Shown: positions 1-8,418, numbered from the stretch's first letter. The stretch: 64,000 nucleotides of DNA from Nocardia bovistercoris (GCF_015674855.1 NZ_JADMLG010000003.1:375917-439916); one strand, 5' to 3'. The notes: a model not told the origin generated them from the sequence alone. Numbers and translations: made by a program.

Positions 1-110
1 TACACTGCCCACCACCCCCGCCGGCTGCGGCTCGCCGGTAAAGCGGGTCGCGCCGCAGCGGTCTTCGCGTCCCGAGGGTCGCACGCGTCACACGGCCGAC
101 GAGAATGACA

Positions 111-146
111 CTCTCTTTTACAGAGAGTTTGACTTACACTGAGTTC
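111..146 (+). promoter_or_regulatory. Leaderless promoter and possible operator of the first thioesterase
   Basis: A TACACT -10-like box lies at 135-140, six bases before the ATG at 147, so the transcript would start at or next to the start codon. The same TACACT-ATG arrangement precedes the paralogue at 6098. Upstream is a 6-bp inverted repeat, CTCTCT (111-116) and AGAGAG (122-127), in the -35 region, where a repressor could bind. No clear -35 hexamer is visible. Nothing recognisable was seen in bases 1-110. Confidence 0.5.
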
Positions 147-971
147 ATGTCCGATATGTGGAGCGACCTACTCGCCTGCCTCGACCTGCGTGAAATCACC
201 GACGAGGGCGACAACCGACCCGAAGACACCCTGGTCTACGAGGGGCTCAATCAGAAGCTCGAGTACCACCGTATCTTCGGCGGACAGATTCTGGGGCAGC
301 TTCTCGTCGCCGCCCGCCTCGCCTGCCCGGACAAGGCGATCAAATCGCTGCACACCGTCTTCCCCAAGGAAGGCCGTTCCGATCAGCCGGTCCGCTACGA
401 GGTCGTGCGCCGCCACGAGGGCCGGTCCTTCGCCACCCTCGCCATCACCGCGACACAGGGCGCCAACACCGTCGCCGCCGCGGTGGCCTCCACCCACGCC
501 CCCGAAGCGGGCGAGGACCGGCAGAGCGTGGAGAAGATCGCCGACTCCCCCGCGCAGGCCACGGCCCGCGAATTCGGTCTGCTGCCCTGGGAGGTCCGCG
601 CCGAAGCCGACCTCGACAGCTACGACGCGGGGCCGCCCGAGTACTCCTTCTGGATGCGCACGCCCGAGGTGGCGGAGAACCTCGCGCCGTCGGTGGCCGC
701 CTACGCCACCGACCTCACCCTCATCGGCACCGCGCTGCGGCCGCTGGCCGGGGTGAGCCACGTCGACAACGGCAAAGCGTTCCTGTCGGCCGTCACCTCG
801 CACACCCTGTGGTTCCACCGGCCGATCCGCACCGACCACTGGCTGCTGATGCGCCAGCACAGCCCGATCCTCGCGCACGGTCGCGCGTTCGGGCGCGGCG
901 ACATGCTCACCGAGGAAGGCGAACTCGTCGCCTCGTTCGCGCAGGAAGCGCTCGTGCGCTTCCCGTCCTGA
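147..971 (+). CDS. Acyl-CoA thioesterase II (TesB-like), copy 1
   Basis: A 274-residue double-hotdog thioesterase that should hydrolyse acyl-CoA to free acid and CoA in the cytosol. The C-terminal hotdog carries HTLWFHR, GRAFGRGD and the closing SFAQEALVR, all TesB landmarks. ATG 147 was chosen over ATG 105 because the product then begins MSDMWSDLLACLDLR, matching the paralogue at 6098 (MPDLWSDLLSCLDLR), and because a -10 box sits just before it. The Gln of the E. coli TesB triad is kept (AQEA), but the position of the triad Asp (normally LDHxxW) reads TSHTLW and the triad Thr position appears to be Pro. The substrate or chemistry may therefore differ. A strong hairpin follows the gene. Confidence 0.88.
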   Translation: MSDMWSDLLACLDLREITDEGDNRPEDTLVYEGLNQKLEYHRIFGGQILGQLLVAARLACPDKAIKSLHTVFPKEGRSDQPVRYEVVRRHEGRSFATLAITATQGANTVAAAVASTHAPEAGEDRQSVEKIADSPAQATAREFGLLPWEVRAEADLDSYDAGPPEYSFWMRTPEVAENLAPSVAAYATDLTLIGTALRPLAGVSHVDNGKAFLSAVTSHTLWFHRPIRTDHWLLMRQHSPILAHGRAFGRGDMLTEEGELVASFAQEALVRFPS

Positions 972-981
972 AATCCCCGCT

Positions 982-1028
982 CGCACAAGTCGGGTCCGGC
1001 CGCGTTCGGCGGCCGGACCCGATGTGCG
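982..1028. terminator. Bidirectional hairpin terminator between convergent genes
   Basis: A 14-bp perfect GC-rich stem (990-1003 with 1009-1022, loop GTTCG) is extended by CGCACA/TGTGCG (982-987 with 1023-1028) after a 2-nt bulge. It sits between the thioesterase stop and the stop of the minus-strand gene, so it can end both transcripts. There is no U-tract, as is usual in actinomycetes. Confidence 0.75.
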
Positions 1029-1050
1029 CGAATCCCCTTCGCGGAGCGGA

Positions 1051-1350
1051 TCAGTCGCTCGCGGGCAGCGGCTTGGCCTCCTTGAGCGCCAGTTTCGTGG
1101 CGCCGACGCTCAGCGTGCCCGCACCGGCCTTGGTGACCAGCACCTCGGCGCCGCTGTCGTCGACGTAGCGCTTGCCCATGACATTGCCTTCGGCGAAATC
1201 GGATTCCGGAGCGCCACCGGACTTCTGCGCGTCGATCGGCACCATGGGGACACCGCCCGCGCGCAGGTCGTCCAGGCTCTCGGTGGCCTTCACGACGATG
1301 ACCTCGGTGTCGCAGACCTGGCTGCGCATCCGGGAACCGTTCTTGATCAT
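1051..1350 (-). CDS. Small conserved hypothetical protein next to acyl-CoA synthetase
   Basis: A 99-residue protein without a signal peptide or membrane segment. It begins MIKNGSRMRSQVCDTEVIVV and has a predicted small beta-rich fold with one conserved-looking Cys. It lies 24 bases downstream of the acyl-CoA synthetase with a strong ribosome site (AGGAAAGGAAG), so it is co-transcribed with it. I recall similar small proteins beside fatty-acyl ligases in mycolic-acid actinomycetes, but I know of no function. A binding partner of, or carrier for, the ligase is only inference. Confidence 0.75.
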   Translation of the reverse strand: MIKNGSRMRSQVCDTEVIVVKATESLDDLRAGGVPMVPIDAQKSGGAPESDFAEGNVMGKRYVDDSGAEVLVTKAGAGTLSVGATKLALKEAKPLPASD

Positions 1351-1374
1351 GATCTTCCTTTCCTGGGACGGCGG

Positions 1375-2889
1375 CTACTGGCCCGCCGCGCCGCCGACGG
1401 CGGCATCGAGGGCGAGTTCGTCGACGAGTACGCGCCGCAACACTTTTCCGGTCGGCGTGACCGGCAGTTCCGCGCGGAACACCACGCGGTCCGGCGTCCG
1501 CGAACCGCGCAGGCTGCCGCGCACGTGCGCGCGCAGCGCCTCGACATCGGGTTCGACGCCGGGCTCGGGCACCACCACCGCGACGATGATCTGCCCCCAG
1601 CTCGGATCCTCGACGCCGACCACCGCGACCTCGCGCACCGCGGGATGCTCGACGAGGACGTCCTCGATCTCGGCGGGGGCGATGTTCTCGCCGCCGCGGA
1701 TGATGGTGTCGTCGGAGCGGCCGCCGATGAACAGGTAGCCCTCCGCGTCGAGCACCGCGACGTCGCGGGTGGGGAACCACCCGTCGGCGTCGAGCACCGA
1801 GCCGATACCGGAGTACTTGCCCGAGACCTGCGCGCCGCGCACGAACAGCTCACCCGGCTCGTCGGGTTCCACCTCCCGGCCCTGTTCGTCGCGGATCTGC
1901 ACCTCGATGCCCGGTACCGGCCGCCCGACCGAACCGAGCCGCCGGACCACGGCCGGATCGGCGGAGGCGCGCGCGGCGCGATGGTCATCGGGGCCGAGCA
2001 CCGCGATGGTGGAACTGGTTTCGGTGAGGCCGTAGGCGTTCACGAAGCCGACCTCGGGCAGCAGGTCGAGCGCGGTGCGCACCAGCGGCAGCGGCACCTT
2101 GGATCCGCCGTAGGCCAGGTTGCGCAGGGTCGGCAGCGTGGTTCCGGTGTCGCGCAGTTCGGTGACGATGCGGTCGAGCATGGTCGGCACCACCGTCGCG
2201 GTGGTCACGCGCTCCTGCGCGACCAGCCGGATCCACCGCGCGGCGTCGAAATTGCGCAGGTACACCATCTTGCGGCCCGCGTACAGATTCGACAGGGCGG
2301 CGCCGACGCCCGCCACGTGGTAGGGCGGCACGCAGATCAGCGCGACGTCGTCGGGCGCGGCGGATTCGAAGTCGACCGTGCCGGTGATGTAGCTGACCAG
2401 GTTGTTGTGCGAGAGTTCGACGGCCTTGGGCGCCGAGGTGGTTCCCGAGGTGAACAGCAGGATGGCCACCTCCTCCGGATCCGGCATCAGCGACACCGGG
2501 TCGGCCGTCGCGGCGGCGGCGACGAAATCCTCCGAACGCAGCAGCTTGCCGTCGAATCCGCCGGTGCTGTCCACGTAGTCGGCGTCGCAGATCAGCAGCG
2601 GATCCTCGAGGCGGTCGATCAGCTCGCGCAGTTTGGGCCCGCTGAGGCGGTAGTTCAGCGGGGCGAACGGCACGCCCGCGCGCGCCGCCGAGAAGATCAG
2701 CAGCGGCAGCAGCGCGCCGCCGGTGCCGACGTAGGCGACCGTGCGCGCGCCGGATGCCTGGATGACGCCCGCACCGCCCTCGGTCAGTGTGTTCAGTTCC
2801 CCCGCGGTCCACCGCACGTCGTCGGAGACGACCGCGACGCGGTCGGGGGCGCTCGACGCCGCCATGTCAAGCAACAACGAAATGCTCAT
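1375..2889 (-). CDS. AMP-dependent fatty-acyl-CoA synthetase/ligase
   Basis: A 504-residue ANL-superfamily enzyme that should activate a carboxylic acid with ATP and then form the CoA thioester. Visible motifs are the AMP loop LFTSGTTSAPK, the A5 motif YGLTETSS, the hinge region GRSDDTIIRGGENI and the C-terminal catalytic Lys in PTGKVLRR. The ATG at 2889 (MSISLLLDMAASS) has AGAGG upstream, while the longer frame adds 61 residues of atypical sequence. The acid is not predictable, although the neighbours (enoyl-CoA hydratase, thioesterases) suggest a fatty or branched acid. Confidence 0.9.
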   Translation of the reverse strand: MSISLLLDMAASSAPDRVAVVSDDVRWTAGELNTLTEGGAGVIQASGARTVAYVGTGGALLPLLIFSAARAGVPFAPLNYRLSGPKLRELIDRLEDPLLICDADYVDSTGGFDGKLLRSEDFVAAAATADPVSLMPDPEEVAILLFTSGTTSAPKAVELSHNNLVSYITGTVDFESAAPDDVALICVPPYHVAGVGAALSNLYAGRKMVYLRNFDAARWIRLVAQERVTTATVVPTMLDRIVTELRDTGTTLPTLRNLAYGGSKVPLPLVRTALDLLPEVGFVNAYGLTETSSTIAVLGPDDHRAARASADPAVVRRLGSVGRPVPGIEVQIRDEQGREVEPDEPGELFVRGAQVSGKYSGIGSVLDADGWFPTRDVAVLDAEGYLFIGGRSDDTIIRGGENIAPAEIEDVLVEHPAVREVAVVGVEDPSWGQIIVAVVVPEPGVEPDVEALRAHVRGSLRGSRTPDRVVFRAELPVTPTGKVLRRVLVDELALDAAVGGAAGQ

Positions 2890-2969
2890 GCACTCGCCTC
2901 TCAACGCGCACTTCGCCGTCGCCGGGTCGGACCGCCCGGCGACGCCGATTCGATGATATTGGCATTCTC

Positions 2970-2981
2970 TTCTCCGGAGAA
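2970..2981. promoter_or_regulatory. 12-bp perfect palindrome in divergent promoter region
   Basis: TTCTCCGGAGAA lies in an AT-richer patch between the divergent acyl-CoA synthetase and enoyl-CoA hydratase genes, followed by TAACAT. It is a plausible operator for a dimeric regulator of both genes. It shares the TTCTC/GAGAA half-site with the palindromes flanking the TetR gene at 7119. Confidence 0.4.
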
Positions 2982-3096
2982 TAACATATGCACTCGCTGA
3001 GACCGGCTGACCGACGCCGCTGCGGATTCGATATCGTGCCAGTACAGCGAGGTGCGAACCCCTTCGGATCACCCCGCGGAAAGGGCCGGACGGCGC

Positions 3097-4074
3097 GTGA
3101 TTCGAATACTCGAGGTGACGGCGTCACCGCACGACGGCGGCCTCGCCGAGGGCGATATCGAAACCACGGCGCCAGGACCGGTGATCGCCGTCGCCACCGC
3201 GGCCGAACTCGCCGACCAGCGCGCGGCGCACTGGCTCGAACACGCCACGCTGACCTTGTCGGAGGCCGAATCCGCCGACCGCCGCGTAGTGACCGTCGAT
3301 TCCGTCGACGCCGCGATCGCCGACCTGGAACGGGTGTGCGGCCACTCCCCGATCTCCGCCGCCGTCTGCGACGACGTGCTGCGCGCGAACGCCGCCCACG
3401 CCGCCACCCGCGCGGGGCTGGTCACCGAGTCGCTGGCGTATTCGACCCTGCAGGCAGGGCCGGAGTTCGCGCGTTGGCTCGCCGAACGCGGCCCGGTCTC
3501 GATCGCGGCGGAGTCCGGGGACGCGGTGCTGCTCTCCCGCGTCGAGGACACCCTCGAGCTGCGGTTCAACCGCCCGCACCGGCACAACGCCTTCGACAAC
3601 CGCACCCGTGTGGCGCTGCTCGAGGCGCTGACCGTGGCGCGCCTCGACCCGACAGTGCGCGCCATCCGGCTCTCGGGCGCGGGCGGCTCCTTCTGCAGCG
3701 GCGGCGACCTGGCCGAATTCGGCGGGTTCACCGATCCCGCGCATTCGCACCTGGCGCGCACCCGGTACAGCCCGGCGCTGGCGATCGACGCCATGACCCG
3801 CCGCCTCGGCCGCGACTGCCGCGCCCAGGTGCACGGCCGGGTGCTCGGCAGCGGGCTGGAGATGGCCGCGTTCTTCGGCTGGGTGCGCGCGCACCCGGAC
3901 ACCGCCTTCGCCCTGCCCGAACTCGGCCTCGGCCTCATTCCCGGCGCGGGCGGCACGGTGAGCGTCACCCGGCGGATGGGCCGGTGGCGCACCGCCTTCC
4001 TGATCATGAGCGGACGCACCGTCACCGCCACGACCGCGCTGGCATGGGGGCTGGTCGACGAGATCGGCGCGTGA
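3097..4074 (+). CDS. Enoyl-CoA hydratase/isomerase family protein
   Basis: A 325-residue crotonase-fold protein. The crotonase core occupies about residues 145-325: the oxyanion-hole segment FCSGGDLAEFG, GSGLEMA and PELGLGLIPGAGG keep both Glu positions used by hydratases. The first 140 residues are an extra N-terminal region not found in the usual 260-residue hydratase, so a special substrate or partner is possible. The start is uncertain: GTG 3097 (reads MIRILEV) with AAAGGG upstream is preferred, and GTG 3052 would add 15 residues. It is divergent from the acyl-CoA synthetase and probably works in the same pathway. Confidence 0.82.
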   Translation: MIRILEVTASPHDGGLAEGDIETTAPGPVIAVATAAELADQRAAHWLEHATLTLSEAESADRRVVTVDSVDAAIADLERVCGHSPISAAVCDDVLRANAAHAATRAGLVTESLAYSTLQAGPEFARWLAERGPVSIAAESGDAVLLSRVEDTLELRFNRPHRHNAFDNRTRVALLEALTVARLDPTVRAIRLSGAGGSFCSGGDLAEFGGFTDPAHSHLARTRYSPALAIDAMTRRLGRDCRAQVHGRVLGSGLEMAAFFGWVRAHPDTAFALPELGLGLIPGAGGTVSVTRRMGRWRTAFLIMSGRTVTATTALAWGLVDEIGA

Positions 4075-4379
4075 ACCCGTCGAATTCTCGTTCCGGACAT
4101 CCGATCTCGGACACCATGTCCGCGAAGTGAATGTCGGATCTTCTCGACCAGACCCATTGATCCCGGTTAGACTCGGAATACTCCGAGGGAGTGCCGCAAA
4201 TAGCATTCTCGCTGGCAGAGATGCTTTTCGAGCGGAGATTTCGACGGCTCACAAAAACGGCGTTCGCGCTCTATGATAATGTGATTCTCGTCAATGCCGA
4301 CACGACGGACCCAGCCGCGGACCCGTGCGAACACAGAGACCGGACTCCGCGATCCGTCACGACGTCGAGGGACTCGACG
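4075..4379. other. Intergenic region with promoter-like sequence and a small palindrome
   Basis: No gene is supported here. CGGACA-CCA-TGTCCG (4108-4122) is an inverted repeat just after the hydratase gene and may be a weak terminator or operator. An AT-rich patch holds overlapping TATGAT and GATAAT -10-like boxes at 4272-4280, about 100 bases before the next start, and is the best promoter candidate for the Mce-associated gene pair. Confidence 0.4.
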
Positions 4380-5558
4380 ATGAAGCATCTCACCGATGAC
4401 GCTCTCGACCCTTCGGGAGCACCACCGGCCGAATCCGATTCGGCCACACTGACTCTCGCGTTGGAGGAGGCCGAAGCCGAAGCGGCCGCCGCCGAAGCGG
4501 AGGCCGCGGCGGCCCGCGCCCGAGCCCGCGCCGCCCGATTACGCAGACGTGCCGCGAGCACGAACGCCGCAGGTGCGAACACCGCCGCCGACGCGAGCAC
4601 GACCGCCACCGTCGCGGATACGGCCGCCGACGCCGAGAACACGACCGGCGACGCGGCGGGCAGGTCCGCTACTGTCGCGGACACGACCGCCGATGCTGCC
4701 GCAGGGGCGATCGCCGAAGGCGCGGGCGCCGACACGGCGGCGACCGGTTCCGACAACGGCTCGTCCGGTTCGGCGAGCGAAACCGGCTCCGACGCCACGA
4801 CCGGCGCGAAGACCGCCGCGGGCGCGAAGAACACAGCGGGCGCGAAGAACACAGCGGGCGCGAAGAACACAGCGGGCGCGAAGACGACGGCATCCGCGGT
4901 GACGCCGGATACCGCCGACCCGTCATCCGACGCCACAGACACCGCGCCGAGCGGGGACGACGAATCGCGGGACGGAACGGTGGTCCTCGTGAAGGACGCG
5001 CCCGAGTCCGACGCCGACGAGGCCGAATCCCCCGCGTCCCGGCGCGCCCGCCTCGTCGCGAGCATCCGCCGCACCGGCAGGGCGCGCGCGATCGCGGTCC
5101 TGACCGCCGTCGTCGTCATCCTCGCCTGCGCCGGATTCTGCGCGTATTCGGCGTTGAACCACCATCAGCTCGCCGAGAAGGATCGCAGGGCGGCCGAATT
5201 CACCGCCGCGGCGCGCCAGGGCGTGGTGGCGCTGACGACGCTGGACTTCAATCGCGCGCCCGAGGACGTGCAGCGCGTCCTCGACAACTCCACCGGATCC
5301 TTCCGCGAGGATTTCAACGGCCGCGCCCAGGATTTCACGAATGTGATCAAGCAGTCGCAGGTGGCGACCGAGGGCACGGTCAACGTCGCGGGGATCGAGT
5401 CGATGACCGACGACAGCGCCGTGGTGCTCGTCGCGGCGACCTCGCAGGTCACCAATTCGGCCGGGGCCAAACAGGAACCGCGCGCCTGGCGGCTGAGCGT
5501 GACCGTGACGCGCGTCGGCGACCAGATCAAGATGTCGAAGGTGGAGTTCGTCCCGTGA
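4380..5558 (+). CDS. Mce-associated membrane protein with long Ala-rich N-terminal arm
   Basis: A 392-residue protein. Residues 1-225 are low-complexity (Ala, Glu, Asp, Thr, Lys) and begin with an Ala/Glu/Arg helix. One membrane helix around [16 protein letters not shown] follows, and the last 130 residues form a compact extracytoplasmic domain resembling Mce-associated (NTF2-like) proteins. Such proteins accompany and may stabilise Mce transporters in the cell envelope. ATG 4380 has GAGGGA upstream, and the longer frame from 4191 is not supported. It overlaps the next, related gene by four bases (GTGA). The cytoplasmic arm is unusually long and contains an in-frame 18-bp repeat. Confidence 0.75.
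   Translation: MKHLTDDALDPSGAPPAESDSATLTLALEEAEAEAAAAEAEAAAARARARAARLRRRAASTNAAGANTAADASTTATVADTAADAENTTGDAAGRSATVADTTADAAAGAIAEGAGADTAATGSDNGSSGSASETGSDATTGAKTAAGAKNTAGAKNTAGAKNTAGAKTTASAVTPDTADPSSDATDTAPSGDDESRDGTVVLVKDAPESDADEAESPASRRARLVASIRRTGRARAIAVLTAVVVILACAGFCAYSALNHHQLAEKDRRAAEFTAAARQGVVALTTLDFNRAPEDVQRVLDNSTGSFREDFNGRAQDFTNVIKQSQVATEGTVNVAGIESMTDDSAVVLVAATSQVTNSAGAKQEPRAWRLSVTVTRVGDQIKMSKVEFVP
4806..4895 (+). repeat. Five tandem 18-bp repeats inside a coding region
   Basis: Units start at 4806, 4824, 4842, 4860 and 4878. The middle three are identical and the outer two degenerate. Each unit encodes a six-residue AKNTAG-type motif in the low-complexity arm. Because 18 is a multiple of three, slippage would change length without a frameshift. 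Confidence 0.85.
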
Positions 5559-6064
5559 TCGCACAACTGCTCCGTCGCCTGCGGGCGCATCCAGGTCTGG
5601 TGGTACTCGCGCTGGTCACCGCGGTCGCGGTGGCCGGTGCGGCGACCGTGTTCGTCCGGCAGTATCAGCCTGACCGGGCGCTCGACGACGCGGCGTCGCG
5701 TGCGGCGGTGTCGGCCGCCACCGATGGCACCGTCGCGCTGCTGTCCTATGCGCCCGACACCCTCGACCGTGATTTCACCTCAGCGAAGGAACGCCTCACC
5801 GGCGATTTCCTCGCCTACTATTCGCAGTTCACCCAGCAGATCGTGGCGCCCGCGGCGAAGGAGAAGTCGGTGCGGACGACCGCGGCCGTGGTGCGCGCGG
5901 CGGTGGCGGATCTGCGCGAGGATTCGGCGATCGTGCTGGTGTTCATCAACCAGACCACGGTGAGCAAGGACAAGCCCGATCCGGCGGTGACGGCGAGCAG
6001 CGTGCGGGTGACGCTGACCGATGTGGACGGGGACTGGCGGATCTCGGCCTTCGATCCGGTGTGA
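5555..6064 (+). CDS. Mce-associated membrane protein
   Basis: A 169-residue protein with an N-terminal membrane helix ([19 protein letters not shown], about residues 15-33) and an extracytoplasmic domain like the end of its upstream neighbour: both have TDGTVALL- or [12 protein letters not shown] starts, a long helix and a C-terminal beta strand pair. GTG 5555 overlaps the previous stop, so the pair is translationally coupled. These two genes lie about 40 kb from the mce operon in this window and may serve it or another Mce complex. Confidence 0.75.
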   Translation: MIAQLLRRLRAHPGLVVLALVTAVAVAGAATVFVRQYQPDRALDDAASRAAVSAATDGTVALLSYAPDTLDRDFTSAKERLTGDFLAYYSQFTQQIVAPAAKEKSVRTTAAVVRAAVADLREDSAIVLVFINQTTVSKDKPDPAVTASSVRVTLTDVDGDWRISAFDPV

Positions 6065-6086
6065 CGATCCGCAAGCGAAGTTAGCC

Positions 6087-6097
6087 TACACTTAGTC
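6087..6097 (+). promoter_or_regulatory. Leaderless -10 box of the second thioesterase
   Basis: TACACT at 6087-6092 lies five bases before ATG 6098, giving a predicted leaderless transcript. The sequence TACACT-(T/G)AGT-(T)C-ATG matches that before the paralogue at 147. Confidence 0.5.
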
Positions 6098-6958
6098 ATG
6101 CCCGATCTCTGGAGCGATCTGCTCAGCTGCCTCGACCTGCGCCTGCGGCCGACGAGCCCCGCCACGGGCGGGCCGCAGGCCGGGAAGCAACAAACCACCC
6201 GGCGCAGCACCATGACCGTCTTCGAGGCGCCGAATCAGCGGATCGAACACTACCGGCTCTTCGGCGGGCAACTGCTCGGCCAGTTCGTGATGGCCGCGGG
6301 CCGCGCCTGCCCGGGCAAGGTGGTGAAATCCCTGCACGTCCTGTTCGCCAACGAGGGCAAGAGCGACACGCCGGTCTACTACATCGCCCAGCGCCAGCAG
6401 GAGGGTCGCACCTACGCGGCGCTGACCATCACCGCGCGCCAGAAGCGCGACGTGATCGCCACGGCCACGGTCTCGATGCACGCTCCTGAACCGGGACGCG
6501 AACTCCAGGCGCCGGTCGCGATGCCCGAGTTGCCCGGCCCGGAATTCCGTAGGCCGATCGCGCTGATGCCGTGGGAGACCCGCTCGACCGAGGATCTCGA
6601 CGCCACGCAGGCGAGTCCGCCGGATTACGAATTATGGATGCGCACACCGGAACCCGAGGCCGACGTACATGCCGCACTGGTCGCCTACGCGAGCGACCTG
6701 AGTCCGATCGGCACGGCGCTGCGGCCGGTGGAGGGCATCAGCCAGAACGACAACCCGGCGGCTTTCACCGCGGCCACCACCAGCCATTCGCTGTGGTTCC
6801 ACCGCGCGCTGCGCACCGACGAATGGCTGCTGCTGCGCCACCACAGCCCGCTGCTGGCGCACGGCCGATGCTTCGCGCGCGGCGATGTGTTGACCGAGGA
6901 CGGCACCCTGGTCGCCTCGTTCGCGCAGGAGGGTTTATTGCGCTTCCGCCCATCGTGA
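6098..6958 (+). CDS. Acyl-CoA thioesterase II (TesB-like), copy 2
   Basis: A 286-residue double-hotdog protein closely similar to the product at 147-971 along its whole length (IEHYRLFGGQ, HSLWFHRALRTDEWLLLR, SFAQEGLLR). It should cleave acyl-CoA. Like copy 1 it has SH where the E. coli enzyme has the catalytic Asp of LDHxxW, while the C-terminal Gln is kept. It is followed by a palindrome-rich gap and a TetR gene on the same strand, which probably regulates this region. Two diverged copies 6 kb apart with the same promoter suggest an old local duplication. Confidence 0.88.
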   Translation: MPDLWSDLLSCLDLRLRPTSPATGGPQAGKQQTTRRSTMTVFEAPNQRIEHYRLFGGQLLGQFVMAAGRACPGKVVKSLHVLFANEGKSDTPVYYIAQRQQEGRTYAALTITARQKRDVIATATVSMHAPEPGRELQAPVAMPELPGPEFRRPIALMPWETRSTEDLDATQASPPDYELWMRTPEPEADVHAALVAYASDLSPIGTALRPVEGISQNDNPAAFTAATTSHSLWFHRALRTDEWLLLRHHSPLLAHGRCFARGDVLTEDGTLVASFAQEGLLRFRPS

Positions 6959-6965
6959 GCCGGAT

Positions 6966-6982
6966 TGAGAATATAGTTCTCA
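6966..6982. promoter_or_regulatory. TGAGAA palindrome upstream of TetR gene
   Basis: TGAGAA-TATAG-TTCTCA is a 6-bp inverted repeat, and a further half-site (TGAGAA) follows within eight bases. It lies between the thioesterase stop and the TetR start at 7119, and a related perfect palindrome follows that gene at 7918. It is a good candidate autoregulatory TetR operator. Confidence 0.5.
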
Positions 6983-7118
6983 GAATGAGAAAGCAGGAAT
7001 CTCCGGAACGGCAACACTCCGCGCCGCCGGGGCGCGGGAGATGGGGTGTTCTCCGGTACAGTACAATCATGTTCTCTCCACATGACAGCGGGTCACGCGA
7101 CGGCGGGTCGGTAGCCTC

Positions 7119-7781
7119 GTGACCAGCGCCAGTGAAGAACCAGCCTGGAAGCAGCGCGCGGTCGAGAGGTCCATCAGAACGGCGAAACTCCGCGCCGAGC
7201 AACGGGTTCAGCGGTTCCTCGATGCCGCTCAGGCGATCATCACCGAGAAGGGCACGACCGACTTCACCGTCCAAGAGGTGGTCGACCGGTCCAAGCAGTC
7301 GCTGCGCAGCTTCTACCTGCAATTCGACGGCAAGCACGAACTGCTGCTCGCCCTGTTCGAAGACGCGCTCAGTCGCGCGGCCGAACAGATCCGCGCCGCC
7401 GCCGCGGGCCAGAACGACCCCTTCGACCGGCTCGAGGTCGCGGTCCGCCTGCTGTTCGAACTGTGCCGCCCCGATCCCACCGCGCAGCGCCCGCTGTTCA
7501 CCGACTTCGCGCCGCAGCTGCTCGTCACGCACCCGGCCCAGGTGAAGATCGCGCACGCGCCGCTGCTCGCCCTGCTCACCGAGCTGCTCGTCGAGACCGA
7601 GGCCGACGGCAAACTGCGTCCCAACATCAATACGCGCCGGATGGCCGCGATGGTGATGCAGACCGTCATGTTCACCGCCCAGTCCACCGGCGCCGAGGAC
7701 GACGAGACGCCGAATCCGATCACCGCCGACGAGGTCTGGGACTTCTGCTCACTGGGATTCGCAGGCAAGCAGAAGCAGTAG
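7119..7781 (+). CDS. TetR/AcrR-family transcriptional regulator
   Basis: A 220-residue regulator. The N-terminal helix-turn-helix spans about residues 25-75, with TDFTVQEVVDRSKQSLRSFY and the typical FYLQFDGKHELL step into the ligand domain. The GTG start at 7119 gives MTSASEEPAW. The C-terminal all-alpha domain should bind a small hydrophobic or acyl-CoA ligand and form dimers. The palindromes at 6966 and 7918 share half-sites and probably mark its operators, which would place the upstream thioesterase and its own gene under its control. Confidence 0.85.
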   Translation: MTSASEEPAWKQRAVERSIRTAKLRAEQRVQRFLDAAQAIITEKGTTDFTVQEVVDRSKQSLRSFYLQFDGKHELLLALFEDALSRAAEQIRAAAAGQNDPFDRLEVAVRLLFELCRPDPTAQRPLFTDFAPQLLVTHPAQVKIAHAPLLALLTELLVETEADGKLRPNINTRRMAAMVMQTVMFTAQSTGAEDDETPNPITADEVWDFCSLGFAGKQKQ

Positions 7782-7846
7782 AAAACGTTGACCGCGACGG
7801 CGTTTCGCCTTGACGGACCGGCCGTCGCGGCGCAAAATGTCTATTG

Positions 7847-7866
7847 ACCGGACATTCTTATCCGGT
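7847..7866. promoter_or_regulatory. ACCGGA inverted repeat, copy 1
   Basis: ACCGGA-N8-TCCGGT, with ACCGGACAT at its left end. The same ACCGGACAT..TCCGGT design recurs at 9100-9121 upstream of the second TetR gene. The two sites bracket the 8021 and 8419 genes and probably bind the same regulator. Confidence 0.45.
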
Positions 7867-7917
7867 AGGGGGATTCCGCGCGTGACGAGCCTCCCTCGAG
7901 GCATGTGCGGAATGCCG

Positions 7918-7933
7918 GATTCTCATGAGAATC
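7918..7933. promoter_or_regulatory. 16-bp perfect palindrome
   Basis: GATTCTCATGAGAATC is perfectly palindromic, followed by a further CTCATT half-site. It contains TGAGAA/TTCTCA, the half-site of the palindrome at 6966, and lies about 90 bases before the small zinc-finger-like gene. Confidence 0.5.
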
Positions 7934-8020
7934 TCATTCGCCAATACGGAGAATGCGCTTATCATGAGTCAGTAAGGACTTTTCCGAGTCGAATCCGCGA
8001 TGCAGCGAGGCAGAACCGCC

Positions 8021-8401
8021 ATGCCCGATCACACCGACGCCAACCGCTTCCCGCCGCCGCCCGCGCGCGCCCACGTCTCCGGATGGACGCCCCGGATGCT
8101 CACGCGCACAGACGATTCCGCACGTCGCACGACACCGCAGGCACAGCCGCACCGGGCGGATGAATCCGCCAGCGTCAGCGTCAGCGACGTACTCGACTAC
8201 TTCGAGAAATGCCCCCAGTGCGGCTATCCCGCGCAGGCCACCGCGACGGTGCGCCGCTTCGACAACGGCCGCGTCGAGACCGCCGTCCACCCGTCCTGCG
8301 GACTGCCGTGCGGCTGGCACGGCGCCGTACAGGTCAGCACCCAGCAGCGCATGCGCGTCGACATCCCCGCCCCGAGCGCGCCCGCCGACGCCCGTCTCTG
8401 A
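8021..8401 (+). CDS. Small protein with Cys-rich zinc-finger-like C-terminus
   Basis: A 126-residue soluble protein of unknown function. The first 55 residues are Pro/Arg-rich and probably disordered. The rest carries CPQCGYPA and, about 30 residues later, CGLPCGWHG, together four Cys plus His that could bind one zinc. ATG 8021 has AGCGAGG at good distance, and ATG 8000 would add seven residues. It is preceded by two different palindromes (7847, 7918), so it is probably tightly regulated. A metal, redox or nucleic-acid-binding role cannot be told apart. Confidence 0.7.
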   Translation: MPDHTDANRFPPPPARAHVSGWTPRMLTRTDDSARRTTPQAQPHRADESASVSVSDVLDYFEKCPQCGYPAQATATVRRFDNGRVETAVHPSCGLPCGWHGAVQVSTQQRMRVDIPAPSAPADARL

Positions 8402-8418
8402 ACCACGCGCTCGCCACC

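Noticed and set aside
1024..3000. 658-codon plus-strand open frame
   Set aside because: It is antisense to the well-supported acyl-CoA synthetase, is rich in Arg/His/Gly and shows no domain; a GC-rich shadow frame.
4191..4379. Extended N-terminus of the Mce-associated protein
   Set aside because: The extra 63 residues have atypical composition and the promoter-like AT-rich patch lies within them. ATG 4380 has a good ribosome site.
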